Part shown: positions 10,716 through 22,379 of the stretch, one piece after another
How the letters are laid out: each line of letters opens with the position of its first letter
How positions within the stretch are numbered: the first letter of the stretch is position 1
Source of the DNA: Holothuria scabra
Lineage: Eukaryota > Echinodermata > Holothuroidea > Aspidochirotida > Holothuriidae
Direction of reading: 5' to 3'
Length of the DNA stretch: 64,000 bases
Assembly (NCBI GenBank): GCA_037179385.1
Contig: CM074193.1
Location: 47,273,082 to 47,337,081 of the forward strand
Position numbers and translations under genes: made by a program
The notes under the pieces: model-generated
Database searches by the model: none
The model's input: only the letters and a program-made list of their open reading frames with translations
Told to the model about the DNA's origin: nothing

Positions 10716-12710
10716 TGGCGTACCCAGGATTTTTTCCAGGGGGGGGGGGGCAAAGGTATGAAATTTCCCCAAAATTTTTCCCCGTCAATTTGTAAGTATT
10801 TCATATAAAAAATGCAAATTTACAAGTATAACAACATTACCATGTCATTATGTAATATTACCTGCATTTTCAATATTTGCATGTACTAACGCAGTGGCGT
10901 ACCCAGGATTTCTCTGAAGGAGGGGGGAGGGGCATGCAGTATGATCTAAGTGGAGGGGTGTCCGGAAATTTTTTGACGTTTTCAAGGAGCCTAGATACAA
11001 AATGGTGCAAGATTTTCGACTTTGACAGGAAGAGTGTAAAAAGATGAATCGTGGTGGTTCATGAGGATAAAACTGAAACTTTTGTGTCTTTACATGCATT
11101 CTTATGACATTTATGCTACCTTACGAAGTAAAACTTGTCACTAAATTTGTACACTTTTAGGAGTCAAAGTAAAAGAGCATTGATCGGTATAGGATTTGAG
11201 GTATTTCTTGGCAACAAAACTTTATTTTATCATAAAGATTATCTAAGCGGAGTGCCACCATTGGTTGGCGCGGAGCGTAGGGAAAATTTCGAAAAATCAG
11301 ACCCCTCAGATGGCCGGAAATGACATTTTCCAGACTTATATGGAGAATCTGCCTAGTCACTATCTTCTTTTGTCGTTTGCAAATAAAATCCTTCCTTCAA
11401 AGTATGTTCGGAAACTGCAAAGTGATCAGAGAGTAAAGGGGTAATCTGACCCAAAATGTAATTTTGCCCAAAAGACTGAGCGAAACTCCACCATTAGTTG
11501 TCGCGCGTAAAAAAATTCGAAAAATCAGACCTCTCAGATGGTCAAAAATAGCGTATTCATGCTTGTAAAGAGAATCTAAACACGTTGTCTTTATTTTTAT
11601 AGATGCCACCAGTGGTAAACAGAGTCTACCTTTTAACGTGAATTGGAATTTGACAGAATTTGCCTATTTGTAGGAGTTAAAAAATTGGCATCACTGGGAG
11701 GCGTACTTGCTGAGACAATCCTTCTCCTTTGAAAATTTTTGAAAAATTGGGCTTCCTTATATGCAACCTGGTGCCACATATGCTATCTTCTGAAGTAAAA
11801 TCTGTGTTACTAAAGTTAAACTACTTATTTTTAAGAACAAAGAAAAAGTGGCATCTGTGAGGGGGGCATGGCCCAATGGCCCCCTCCTTCGTCCGCCACT
11901 AAAAGGAGGCCTAATAGTGGCTCGATCACACAGGATATCCTGTTAGAACAGCAGTGTGTGAAGTGAAGAAAGCTACAAGGTACTCGTGGACCCGTTTATT
12001 TTACACCCCAAGTGAACAGAAAGCTTTTTTCCCAAACTAGCCTGTAAGTCTCCAAGGATTGGGCTAAGTAACAAAATCTAAGTATGCCAATGGATCACGT
12101 TCATTCTGATTTCTAGACGAACTTTGAGTTTATCGTTGGCCATGGATTGTTTCAGCCCCATCCATCGTTATGTACACAGAGTAAAATCGGTATAGCTACT
12201 ACGAGCTTGCAGGACAATATAATAAACTCGGGGAGGGGGGGGGGGTCTACGTTAGTGACTGGTCAGTTTTCACATCCTTTTACTGAATTCCTAAAGTGTA
12301 CAACGCAGAGACTGTGTGCAATGGGATAAGTTCGGGTTAACAGCCTTTCAGTGGTAGTTGTACTGTATCAGCTGTTGTTAAATTCCTGAATAACAAACTT
12401 CACGTTCACTAAAATGCTCTGATCAAAAAAAAAACGCGGGTATACAAGACCGAGAACAGTCAATCTGCTACGCGGCGAGGACATTTCTGTGGAATGCGAG
12501 TAGGGCCGATTCACGCGACACTGACGAAATCTCAAATCTGGGTAACTTAATTGCATGAAAATAAGAATTATGTATAAGAAATGTCTCAGAATTCTTTGTT
12601 CTAACAAAAATTTTGAGAAATTTTTGTTAGAGTAAGAAAATTCATCAAATTTCCCCAAATTATTTTCCAGGGGGCAACTTGCCCCCCCCCCCCCCAGTAG
12701 CTACGCCACT
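10716..12710. mobile_element. cluster of G-rich transposon ends (CAGTGGCGTA family) and their interior
   Basis: CAGTGGCGTACCCAGGATTT occurs at 10,716 and again at 10,893, each followed by long G runs. Complementary ends occur at about 11,893 (GTCCGCCACTA) and 12,699 (GCTACGCCACTG) preceded by C runs. Two internal copies of TTCGAAAAATCAGACC (about 11,288 and 11,517) lie about 230 bp apart. No matching 8-bp flanks were found for any pairing, so element boundaries are unresolved. Confidence 0.5.
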
Positions 12711-12942
12711 GACTCCACCCCTATTTTCGTGTTCACCGTGTGCTTCAATGGGTGCTACGGACCGCCTATCCGTGAAGGAAAAGAACCAATGAGGCTTTAC
12801 CAGCTGTTCGTCAGGGATGTGAGTGCCGTGGCTTCCAGTATTGGTAACAGTCGGATCTACTACACGGGACTACAAATAGCCACAATGAGATAAGTGTAAG
12901 GTCCTTCATTTTGGTCCCAAAAGTTTTAGCTATAATTATAAC

Positions 12943-13572
12943 ATGAATGGTAGTGTTTTAAGTAATGTCACCTTTGAGAAAGATCTGGGTGTTGTAATTA
13001 CTGGGGATTTAAAGTCATCAAGGCAGTGTGCAGCTACTGCTGCAAAGGCCAATAGAGTGCTTGGATTGATCAAGAGGAATTTCATCAATTTTAGCAAGGA
13101 TATTGTGCTTTATTTGTATAAGCAAGTTGGTAAGACCCCATCTTGTCTATGCAGCTCAGGCTTAAGCTTGGAGCCCCTTCTATGAAAAGGACAAGTTTCT
13201 TTTAGAGCAAGTTCAGAGGAGAGCCACTCGCTTTATACCTGAGGTGAGAAATTTGCCTTATCATGCTAGGCTTAAATATCTTTGGCTTACCACTTTGGAG
13301 CTGAGAAGGATTAGGAGAGACATGCTCCAGGTTTAGAAGGAATCCCCTTCTTACTTGTAGTCATTTAAGGGTTCAAAGTAATTCTCGGGTGCGTGGGCAT
13401 TGTAAAAAGCTGGAAAAGCCTTTTGCAAGGCTTGATATTAGGAAGTTTAGTTTCTCCCATAGAGTTGTCAACGAGTGGAATTGTCTACCAGATTGGGTAG
13501 TTAACTCCCCGTCAGTTCACTGCTTTAAGGTTAATATTGACAAGTTTTTCCATGGCTGTGGTAGAATCTGAT
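12943..13572 (+). pseudogene. broken reverse transcriptase C-terminus
   Basis: Open pieces 12943-13185 and 13389-13571 are in different registers. The expected PHLEYAAQAWSP-like segment lies around 13,130-13,190 with a frameshift (reading TPSCLCSSGLSLEPLL in the uncorrected frame), and a TAG breaks the frame near 13,335. Described as degenerate; no restored protein is given. Confidence 0.75.
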
Positions 13573-13670
13573 TTGGGGCTGTTGTCAAGCTTTGGTGGTT
13601 TGACTTTTGATTAGGACTTGGACTTCAGGGCAACTTATGGGGCCTTGGCCCTCCTTTGCCCTTCAACCTG

Positions 13671-13760
13671 TTATGTTATGTTATGTTATGTTATGTTATG
13701 TTATGTTATGTTATGTTATGTTATGTTATGTTATGTTATGTTATGTTATGTTATGTTATG
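13671..13760 (+). repeat. (TTATG)18 microsatellite
   Basis: Ninety bases of perfect pentanucleotide repeats at the 3' end of the retrotransposon. They probably originate from its tail and may be length-variable between individuals. Confidence 0.95.
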
Positions 13761-13829
13761 CAAGAACAAATGTGGAGTGTTGGCACAGTCACGTGTTGAC
13801 ATTTCTTTGTTAACCCTACAGGTATATTA

Positions 13830-14035
13830 AAATGATATTATCTCTTAATTACTCATCAGATAGTTCATGGTTTGGTAATTAATACAGATGACTTTCAAGG
13901 ACACAATTTAAAATATCAAAATAAGCTCAGAAAAAGCTTACGTTACAACTGTCCTTGAAATGAAGATTGCGAAAAAAAGCCTGGGTAACATTAGACATTT
14001 ATGGTATATCCCTCTCATGGCATATTGGTTCATAT
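13830..14035 (+). repeat. dispersed repeat family R1, copy 2
   Basis: This copy lies about 70 bases after the retrotransposon tail and shares ATCTCTTAATTACTCATCAG and TCCCTCTCATGGCAT with copy 1. It is truncated before the AGGTCA-rich part. Confidence 0.75.
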
Positions 14036-14727
14036 CAATAATCAAGTGCAAATCAGATATTGCACTGTAAGATAGTCACTATGAATTTTGATGGTAATTG
14101 TTCCTATCTTCTTGGGTTTTAATGCTTTTTGCATCAAATGCCCAATTTTGGCGTTTTCTTCCCCCTGAGAGAACTTGACGGCCTGGCGCATCGGGCCTCA
14201 TCAGTCACCGTACAACCGACCGGAGCTAATACGTTGTAAAATGTTAGCTCCATGGTACAACTAACAAAGAAGTTTACTTCATAACAGTGCGACTATTACG
14301 CACAAAACAGGTATGACTGGTCTCCGTGACAGGGTCTATGGTTGTAGACTATGTGCACACAGCACAGAACGTACATGTATTCCACAACGCTTTACATCCC
14401 TGCACTGGTGCCGTTCCATAGGACCCTTCCTATGCGTCTCAGGTCGACCGTTACTAGTTGTGTACACATGCATCAAAACTAAAACAAATACGTACGATCC
14501 GACCCGTTGTGTTGTGCAGATGTCCGTGACACAGTGATACCACCAGCTTTACTAGCCTTGAGTAACGTCACCGTTCTGTTTATTGTCCAAAATGCTGTCA
14601 GTCGGTTTGCCAGCGCCCAAGGAGAAGCAGTAGGAGGTTACCTTCGTATAAACAGCGAACTAGATTTGTCGTACTGTCTTCTTTTCCTGAATATTTATAC
14701 CTCTTACTTCTTCATCTTGTTTTATTT

Positions 14728-14822
14728 AGACCTAACGTTAGCCCCTAACGTTAGGCCTAACGACACATTTTTACTAGGCCTAACGTTAAGCCTAACGTTA
14801 GGCCTAACGTTTAACCTAACTT
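14728..14822. repeat. palindromic CCTAACGTTAGG repeats
   Basis: At least five diverged copies of CCTAACGTTAGGC, a self-complementary 12-mer, lie side by side. Single copies recur at about 16,441. The run lies just outside the left arm of the foldback element. Confidence 0.8.
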
Positions 14823-14861
14823 AGGCATATAAAGTCTTTATAACAAAACAACTTACAGTAG

Positions 14862-15737
14862 GCTAGTCTAGGCCACAGGTCGTCCTAGCGTTATATAGTA
14901 TAAAGTATATATATATAAAAAGGAAAAGGTTGGTCACATCGCCTAACACCAATGCAGTGCTTCGCAGAAAACTATTCATGATTCCTCACCTTCCACTAGA
15001 TTTTACCCCTCAAATCTCTCGAAAACATTCCTTCATCTTTCTCCGATAAAACAAAACAAACGTTGAGAAAAAACTGACATCTAATGCAAGAAATCTTCTC
15101 ATCTGATTCTTCGTTAACCACAATCTAGATCACTCTTCTCCAATTCCTGACGTCACATTACGTAATGGGAATTGCCCTCTACGAATCCGGTACTCAGTGC
15201 ATGTAAATGCTGAGAACGCCTGTTTTATGCATGCTGTACGTAAAGACCGCACGTAGGCCCCACACAAGTTTTTTTTTCGTAGCACAGCTTGGGGAATTGT
15301 ATGCTCGTGTTTTCCATTTCTTGTTCACGTTCCCCGAGCAGAAAAAAAATTACAGTGTGGTCGTTGACAGATTTGAAAGCAGTTCGAACTATCCAATGGG
15401 AGAACCGGATTCGTAGAGGGCAATTCCCATTACGTAATGTGACGTCAGGAATTGGAGAAGAGTGATCTAGATTGTGGTTAACGAAGAATCAGATGAGAAG
15501 ATTTCTTGCATTGGATGTCAATTTTTTTTTCAACGTTTGTTTTGTTTTATCAGAGAAAGATGAAGGAATGTTTTCGAGAGATTTGAGGGGTAAAATCTAG
15601 TGGAAGGTGAGGAATCATGAATAGTTTTGTGCGAAGCACTGCATTGGTGTTAGGTGATGTGACCAACCTTTTCCTTTTTATATATACATACTATATATAT
15701 TATATAATGCTAGGACGACTTGTGGTCTAGGCCTAGC
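14862..15737. mobile_element. foldback element with about 330-bp inverted arms
   Basis: The left arm (about 14,862-15,191) and right arm (about 15,404-15,737) are near-perfect reverse complements for over 300 bases, including TTGGTCACATCGCCTAAC / TTAGG(T)GATGTGACCAA, ACATTCCTTCATCTTTCTC and GACGTCACATTACGTAATGG. The spacer of 212 bases is unique. Divergence between arms is only a few percent, so the element is young or the arms convert each other. No transposase is encoded. Confidence 0.9.
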
Positions 15738-15877
15738 CAAGGCCTCGTGAGAAAATCAAGTTGTAGGCCACGCAAGATAATCATAGGCTAGGTAATATTG
15801 ATTTTTTAGAGTGTTTGCACTGGTCACCTGGGTAGGCCTTCCCACCATTGTATTACCGGGTTCCAAATCTACTGGCC

Positions 15878-17692
15878 TAGGGTAGCCTAGAGGAACCAGT
15901 ATTGAACCCTTTAAGGAATTTCTTGAAATTTTTCCTCCCAAGTAAAGTGGAATCATATGGCTCTAAATGTTTTTGTTAGATATTATGATGGCTAACATGT
16001 TACCATAAAAAAAATATTGGATTTAGGCCTAGTCTTTTCTTTCAGAAAAAGCTCACCATAAAAGTTTGGATTTGCCTACCCAGTATTCAACCCCTTGTCA
16101 CTAGTATTCAATTTTGGGGTCCGCCACGATCATTATACCCCAAAAAGTTATTTCATAAAGTACAACTTAGATAAAATGTTAACAGGATGGTAATACAAAT
16201 TACCTTCATTACTTTTGTTCAGTATTTGATTCTTGAACAACTTTTTGATGCAGTTTAGAGGGAAATTTCACCTTGCAGTAGGGCTGTCACGTTTAAACGT
16301 ATAAACGAACGATCGGCCGTTTAAACGGCGCTTTCATAGCCCAAACGTTTAAACGATATGAACGAAGTTTGCTCCCAAACTTCTTCGAGCTAACACTATA
16401 ACATTAGTGTGACTAGTCAGTGTAGCACACTGCACAATAACTAACGTTAGGCCTAATGCCTAACTACATGCATAGGCCTAGGCCTACAAGTCGAATCTGC
16501 GACGTTGATTTTACTTTCAATCTTCATTAAAACTAAATCCTTAAGTCTACAATTACAACACCGAACTTTCGGTAATAATATGCCCGTTAGTGTACGTATA
16601 ATTTTAATGCCATGATATCGATCACATAACGTTGCGCGAGCTCAGTTTAGCTCGGCCAGGTATGTAGTCTGTTTAGTGAAGAAGCCTGCGCGGCAGCAGT
16701 TAGCTGCCCGTGGACGGCAAAGCCGCCGTGTTCAGACGTGCATTTCCTGTACTACATACATAATACATATCGGGTACGCAGGTACCCAAAGAGCCAGCAA
16801 CGCATGTCCCGGATGTTTTGTGACAATAGAGGGCGGCATGCCAAAAATATTGTCTCAAAGCCAGTACTAGTACATATCATCATGTTTACGGTAGATTCTA
16901 AGGGAAATCAAGGGCGGTTATATTTGGACATCGTTTAAACGGTAAACGAACGTTTATTTTGACCGATTAAACGTTTAGGCAATTAAACGGAAACTGACAG
17001 CCCTACCTTGCAGTTATGTCTGTTTGCTTTTATTAGGTCAGTAGGCCTAGGGGCAAATAACACACATTTCAGTGCAAAATTATTGTTTCTACAATTTTAT
17101 CTAAAAGGCCCAGAATATTCTTACAGAACTATGCTAAATAACTAAACATTAGTGACTTCTTTGAGAAATAACCAGAAAATCCTACTGGATTTCATTCACA
17201 ACATCGTTGGTTCCATAAATGTACCAGGGGGGTTGAATACTGGGTAGCAGGAAAAGATTGTGGCACCAGTATTCAACCCTCTTCAAATTTCCCTCCAAAT
17301 TGTCCGTAATTTCACTATGGTCCAAAAATTTTTTTATAAATTACTACAGTGATGAAATATTAGCCTTGACATTTCATTATTTCTTAAACCAGTCTCTTTT
17401 TAAATGGGTGACAGAAAATTACATTCCTTTGATTTTAACCATCTTGCCTTACATGACCTTTTAAGAATAGCTATTTTCAAAAAAATTCCCCAAATTCTTG
17501 CACACAAATATCTCCAAATGGTATTTATCTGCAAATCAGTTTCACAGAAGTGGATGACAATTAAGCAGAGTTGTTCTCACCTTTGGTATAATTTTATGTG
17601 GGATGGAGCCTTAGTTTACTGAAAAATGGGGAATTATATCTTAGGGGATTGAATACTGGAGGGGGGTTGAATACTGGTGCCTCTACCCTAGG
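15878..17692. repeat. nested inverted repeats built on CCAGTATTCAACCCC
   Basis: CCAGTATTCAACCC-like motifs occur in direct sense at 15,895, 16,080 and 17,264 and inverted at 17,229, 17,645 and 17,663. The outermost pair extends to CCTAGGGTAG(CCT)AGAGG / CCTCTACCCTAGG. Pairing gives at least two adjacent inverted-repeat units (16,077-17,246 and 17,262-17,690) inside an outer pair. The hAT-type element at 16,279 splits the first. Confidence 0.6.
16279..17005. mobile_element. non-autonomous hAT-type element, 727 bp
   Basis: It begins TAGGGCTGTCACG and ends TGACAGCCCTA, a perfect 11-bp inverted repeat apart from the inner bases, and is flanked by a perfect 8-bp duplication CCTTGCAG (16271-16278 and 17006-17013). 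Subterminal GTTTAAACG motifs occur near both ends. The duplication length and end sequence fit the hAT superfamily. Interior frames (16676-16870, 16738-16938) are not transposase. Confidence 0.92.
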
Positions 17693-17699
17693 CCTAGGC

Positions 17700-18680
17700 T
17701 AGGCTAGACCTAGGCTAAGCCTACCCGAATCCTAAAAAAAAAGATGCATGCAAAAGGATCACCCCATTTACACCATTGCCCACCTTAATTGACTGAAATA
17801 TTTTGCCAATTTGGTGAACATTCTCCTAGACAGAGAATGAAGAAAGCCCCTAGAAATTATGTGTAAGTTTGAAAGTTGTCTGTAGGCCTGGGCTAGCCTA
17901 TTTCTTTTCTGAAGTTGAAATTTTTATCAGCCTGTGGCATGATCGCGCTATCATCACAGTTACTTCTCACACATCACATGTATATCGCTTATAAACGTAC
18001 ACGCAAGCAAGCTATCTGACGGCCGATTCAAAATCACATGGTACGTGGTACATGGAACAGTCCTCTGAGATGGTCTAGTTGAGCGGGTGACGTATTTTAT
18101 GTCACATTTTGACCAGTTTAAAACCTTGTTGAGCCAGTTGAGCCAATAAATCGAACACACCATATGTTTCCGTACCGGCCATGCCTGGACGTCAACACGA
18201 GGCTAGCTACGTAAGAACGTACCTACCCCATTAGTGATAATTCCAGTGCACATTGCAAAGCAGTGAGAGGGAAGTTCACAAACATGACATCGTTTGTTTA
18301 CAATTGGTATTTTTGACGTACAAGAGAATAATACAGGGCTCAGATTAGTTGATATTTTTAAATCAGTATTTTGAAAGGAGAAGCTTCGAGCTCTTAGTAT
18401 GCTGGCTTTTCCAGTAGGAAAGCATTCCAAAATTCAATATCAAATTGATATAGGCCTTGGGAAGTATAATTTTTTTATTTGACTGTTTTCTGTTACGGTT
18501 TTTTTTTTACTTGTTATTTTGATCTAAAACAAAACAAGATGATTAAACCTTCTAACAAATCAATTGTTTTTGAACTTGGGAATATGATGGCTCTACCTAT
18601 CCAGAACAGATGTTAATGTTACCATGCATGTCTTATGGAGTATGCCTTACAAAATACTCATATCTTTTAGTAACCGTAAC
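17700..18680. other. no gene seen
   Basis: Begins with CCTAGGCCTAGGCT repeats, then mixed AT-rich sequence with two unsupported minus-strand frames. Confidence 0.4.
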
Positions 18681-18910
18681 ACAGGGTAACCCCGGTACTC
18701 GATGGGTGTGGCGATAGGGTACCCGGGTCTTAATTTTTAGTACCCATGCAAACACTAATTTTTTAATTTTTTACTTCACCTGTGTGCTTAAAATTGGGCT
18801 CTTATTGGGTTTCCGTACCCAGAGTGATTGGGTTTGGGTTACGTACCCATAGCTATACTGGGTTAGGGTTATAGGTTAGGGTTACATGCATGTACCCGTA
18901 ACTCTAATTG
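18665..18910. repeat. GGTACCC / GGGTTAGGGTT-rich repeat
   Basis: Multiple inverted pieces of GGGTACCCGGG and GGGTTACGTACCC occur, with two short TTAGGGTTA stretches that look telomere-like but are too short for an interstitial telomere. A related fragment (CCCGGTACCCGACC...AGTACCCGGGTAG) lies at 60,630-60,680. Probably ends of a DNA transposon family. Confidence 0.5.
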
Positions 18911-19851
18911 CCCCATGGTTCGAATTTCTGTTGTGCCATATAAAGGATGTCTATGACTATGTTAGCTAGCCTAACACAAGGTAATTGTCAAGTTCTTGTG
19001 TTTAGAGAAAAAGTTTTCAATAAATGAATGAAAATGGGTAGGCGTGGCATTTTTAATGGATATTCTGTCTTGTAATTAGACAGGTAGCTTCTTTGTACTG
19101 TGAGGTGGGATTAAAGACCACAGATACTTTAAAGTACTGCTCTGTAAGGCTTCTAGAACTTTAACTAGACATGTTTCTGCTCTTGCTTTTTAGATGTTGA
19201 GCTTCATCAGTAGTTGGACTTTAGTTTGTCCTGGTCTTAATTCGATAGGATGTTTCCTCTTTTAGACCACCTTGATGAGAGAAAAGAGGAAGCAATCTTC
19301 ATTCTCCTCGTGAGTTGTTTCCAGTTCACCGTTGCTTTTATTCTAATTGAAGGGCAGGGTATAGCTATAAACTGCCACCCCAACCTAAAGCTATTTATAT
19401 TATATTTATCCGATAGAGATCGGAGAGGTGGTTGATGAATTGCGTGGTTTGTTCCACCTTCAGACAAAATTGGCAGTTTTAACTCGGCCTTTTAAGGCTG
19501 TACACTTGATTCCGACACTTTTGAGACTTTGCAAGAAGTTTCTCCCCTTATGGAAACTAACAGAGCAGTTCTTCAAAGCATCTGCAGTCTTTAATCACAC
19601 CCCATGTAGCACAAAGATGCTACTTGTCTAATTTAGACTAATTACAAGCCACACAGAATATCCGGTAAGAATGCATCAACATTCAGAACTGAAACAAGGG
19701 TGCATGCATAGTATCAGGTAATGCCACTGCCTGCCCATTTGCATTCATTGTTTTTGGACAAACAAATTTCATTGGGGGAGGGGGCAAGACATTTTACTGG
19801 GGGGTCCCCCCCTTCCCCCTACTGGTTACACCATTGAGAGCTTCTTTCGGG

Positions 19852-20010
19852 TTGTAACTCGTACACAGATTTTGGATCATTTAAAGTTATAAGAGGGCAA
19901 TAACTGAAATTTGTAGATTTCGGTGAGCACACATCACACTGCTTTAAACTGGTCTCTGCCAGTGGAAGCAATGTATGGAACATACAGTATGTCTCTTACT
20001 GTGCTCAGAG
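19852..20010 (+). repeat. dispersed repeat family R2, copy 1
   Basis: This shares ACACAGATTTTGGAT, AAGAGGGCAATAACTGAAAT, AGTGGAAGCAATG and TACAGTATGTCTCTTA with 61,390-61,540. It is an isolated fragment here. Just upstream a G/C-rich run ending CTGGTTACACCATTGA resembles a decayed CAGTGGCGTA-type end. Confidence 0.7.
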
Positions 20011-20980
20011 AGGTAACTTGCCCCAAGTCTCTCGAGATATTCTCTCCCAACTATTAATTTCTCCTCTGCCACTTCTCCTAGTAATAGGGACCCTACGGTG
20101 GGGCGTTTAAAATAGGCATCACGAAAAATACCAAAATATTGTTAAGTACCCTTTTATCAGCAACCATACCAATTTTTACAAAAATCGGACCAGTACTTTT
20201 TCAGAATATAACAGATTTAATGTCTCCATAATCTTAAGTATTTCTCCAAATCGCCGTATACTTCAGTGTTACGTTCTGCAGAAGTTTCTGCAGAAGTTGG
20301 TCAAAAACAACTTAGTTACTGCTCACTCAGATGCTTTAATTATTCATCACTGTGTGACACAGCCCAGATGTGCTGGTGTGAATTTGCAATGTAAATGGGC
20401 AAGACAACCAGTGATCATGTGTCCGTATCATGATTGTTTGCTTTCTGTGTACGTACAATGCACTAACAAGGCACACATAGCCTGTATACATACAGTCTAC
20501 TCAATAGCAATCCGTATGTACATGCATACGTTTAGGTACACAAGTGCTTGATTCCCTAAACATACATCTGCGTTGCACGCACAGGTATATAGTACTGTAC
20601 ATAGGCACATTGGTAGGAAATCCCTTGTTGCTAAGCTGGGCTCATACCAGGGATAGCGCTGAGCTCCGAATTTAGTGGGTCCCAGCCTTGGTTTTTGGAC
20701 CCCATAAAAGTATGAAACATTAAATTTAAGGGGTCCACCAGGAATTTTAAAGGGTCCAATTCCCCGCCGTCTATACTTTTCCTCATGTTCAACCCTATTC
20801 TCCCCTGTAGGTACTTGAGTTAAATACTACAATGTTTAGGTGCTATAAGTTTACTCCATAGTGCTAAGTAAGAGTGAATACAATGATCTCAGAGAAAAAA
20901 TATGTGACATCAATGCTTCTGTTTGCTTTTCTGGTAATACTGTAGAGTGAAGGGTGCTGATTCCACAAATTTCAATTTTT
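20010..20980. other. no gene seen
   Basis: Low-complexity and AT-rich sequence, with a stretch at 20,650-20,770 of GGGTCCA repeats that may be transposon-derived and a 20-base T run leading into the 1.38-kb repeat. Confidence 0.4.
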
Positions 20981-20999
20981 TTTTTTTTTTTTTTTTTGT

Positions 21000-22378
21000 A
21001 GTATCGACCGATTATACTATAGCCTAATAGTTAATACCCGATTACCGATTTTTTAATTAAACAATCCTCCCGATGCCGATTACCTATAACAGATTATTTA
21101 AAAGAGGGAAATCACATTTGTCACTTTAGTACGCGCCCGCCCTTGCTTCGTGCATATCGTATTACCGTAACCAGTGCAGGATGGAAAATACTGGGAATAG
21201 CACCGTTCGTTTCACGAACGGGATATCATTTTTGTAGGCGAAATAGTTTCACTTCAAAATTGGAGATACAAATCAACCCTTAAAACAGTACATTTGTTTG
21301 CAGTCCATGTCACATGCCCTTTGATAATTTAGTTCAAAGGCCAACATCATGCTCTGTCTAGTTTTCATCCCCCAATCATGTCGGAACATCGCATTCTTTT
21401 ACTGTACTGGGTTGTATTTGTGTTAATATACTGTACAGTAGCTGCTACTCTCCCGCTTTAACGAACCCCATGTAAAGCAATCAAAAGTAATCTTATTAGT
21501 TCTGGGCACCCGTATAACGTATCTTATGGTTTTTTCCGATATAAATATCCCCGGATATTTTTAGCAGTTCTCGTCCAAAACTAACGTCTTGTTTAAAAAG
21601 AATCTGCAACTGAAATGCACGTAAGTCCAATCCCCGTAAAATCCACGCATGCAGAGATTTGTGATGCCGTTTCTAGGTGGATTTAGCGCGGGGCTTGTCC
21701 GGCTTTGCTAGCCGGCCGGCATTACAAGCGCGATCTTCGTATAACACAAACTCAACGGGAAAACTTGTCTCGAGACTGAGTATTTTCACACACTAATTCA
21801 CATAGGCGAAGGCGCGAGTTGTGATTGGCTGCCTAGAATCAGCGAAATTTAACCAATCACGATGCCGGGGCTAATTCAAATTTTGCAATGGATCTTATGC
21901 ATATGATGTCACCCATCAAAACATGATGCTTTGTTTGGCGGTAAAAACGCAAGTCTAGTGCCTGCGTGTGCTAAGAAGTTTGCTGCAAGAGACCACGTGC
22001 ATTACTGTTTTCGTTTGCAATGACGTCATATGACAACATTGCTTTAGTCCTGTAGTACGGAAGGAATGCTGGGAATGACTTAATTTATGCAAGATAATAA
22101 CCACCCAACTACACAAGATTCTAGGTGATTAGTGTACAAAACGTGCACAGATATGTATGCAAAGCTTGGGGATTTGAAAAATCGGCGAAACACTGCAGCT
22201 AGATGGTCTGTACTTTGTGTTTTGTGCAGAACAGTTTGTACAGCAACTTACGCGGCTCCTTCTGCGAGACAGCAAGGAATACACCTTGAGTGCTCTTCTA
22301 AATCGAATTCCATTTAATACTACCGCGTTAACGTTGTGGCGGAAAATGTCAAACGATCATTCCCATTGCAGGGGGTAG
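21000..22378 (+). repeat. 1.38-kb dispersed repeat, copy A
   Basis: This is the partner of 46,748-48,125. It begins after a run of about 20 T and has a 5' part rich in CCGATTA motifs like those near hAT-type transposon ends. Its middle has a CCAAT-box-like inverted pair (GTGATTGGCTG at 21,820; AACCAATCACG at 21,852) and several CpGs. Either a non-autonomous element or a promoter-bearing fragment (long terminal repeat-like) is possible. No clear terminal repeats were found. Confidence 0.85.
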
Positions 22379-22379
22379 G

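Larger units (their letters stand above)
12885..13760 (+). mobile_element. 5'-truncated CR1/L2-like non-LTR retrotransposon
   Basis: The reading frame, broken by frameshifts and a stop, has the C-terminal features of CR1/L2/Jockey-type reverse transcriptases: KCKVLHFGP, then DLGVVITGDLKSS, KANRVLGLIKRNF, RATRFIPEVRNLPYHARL and LRRIRRDMLQ, and finally NEWNCLPDWVVNSPSVHCFK. Only the last part of the polymerase and its tail domain remain. It ends in (TTATG)18, a short tandem tail as is usual for this group. Orientation is plus. Disabled copy. Confidence 0.85.

Noticed and set aside
13607..13830. Frames of 68-70 codons with repeated MLCYV
   Set aside because: They are translations of the (TTATG)n microsatellite.
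18838..18885. Interstitial telomere (TTAGGG repeats)
   Set aside because: Only a few irregular GGGTTAGGGTT pieces occur, within a GGTACCC-rich transposon-like sequence.
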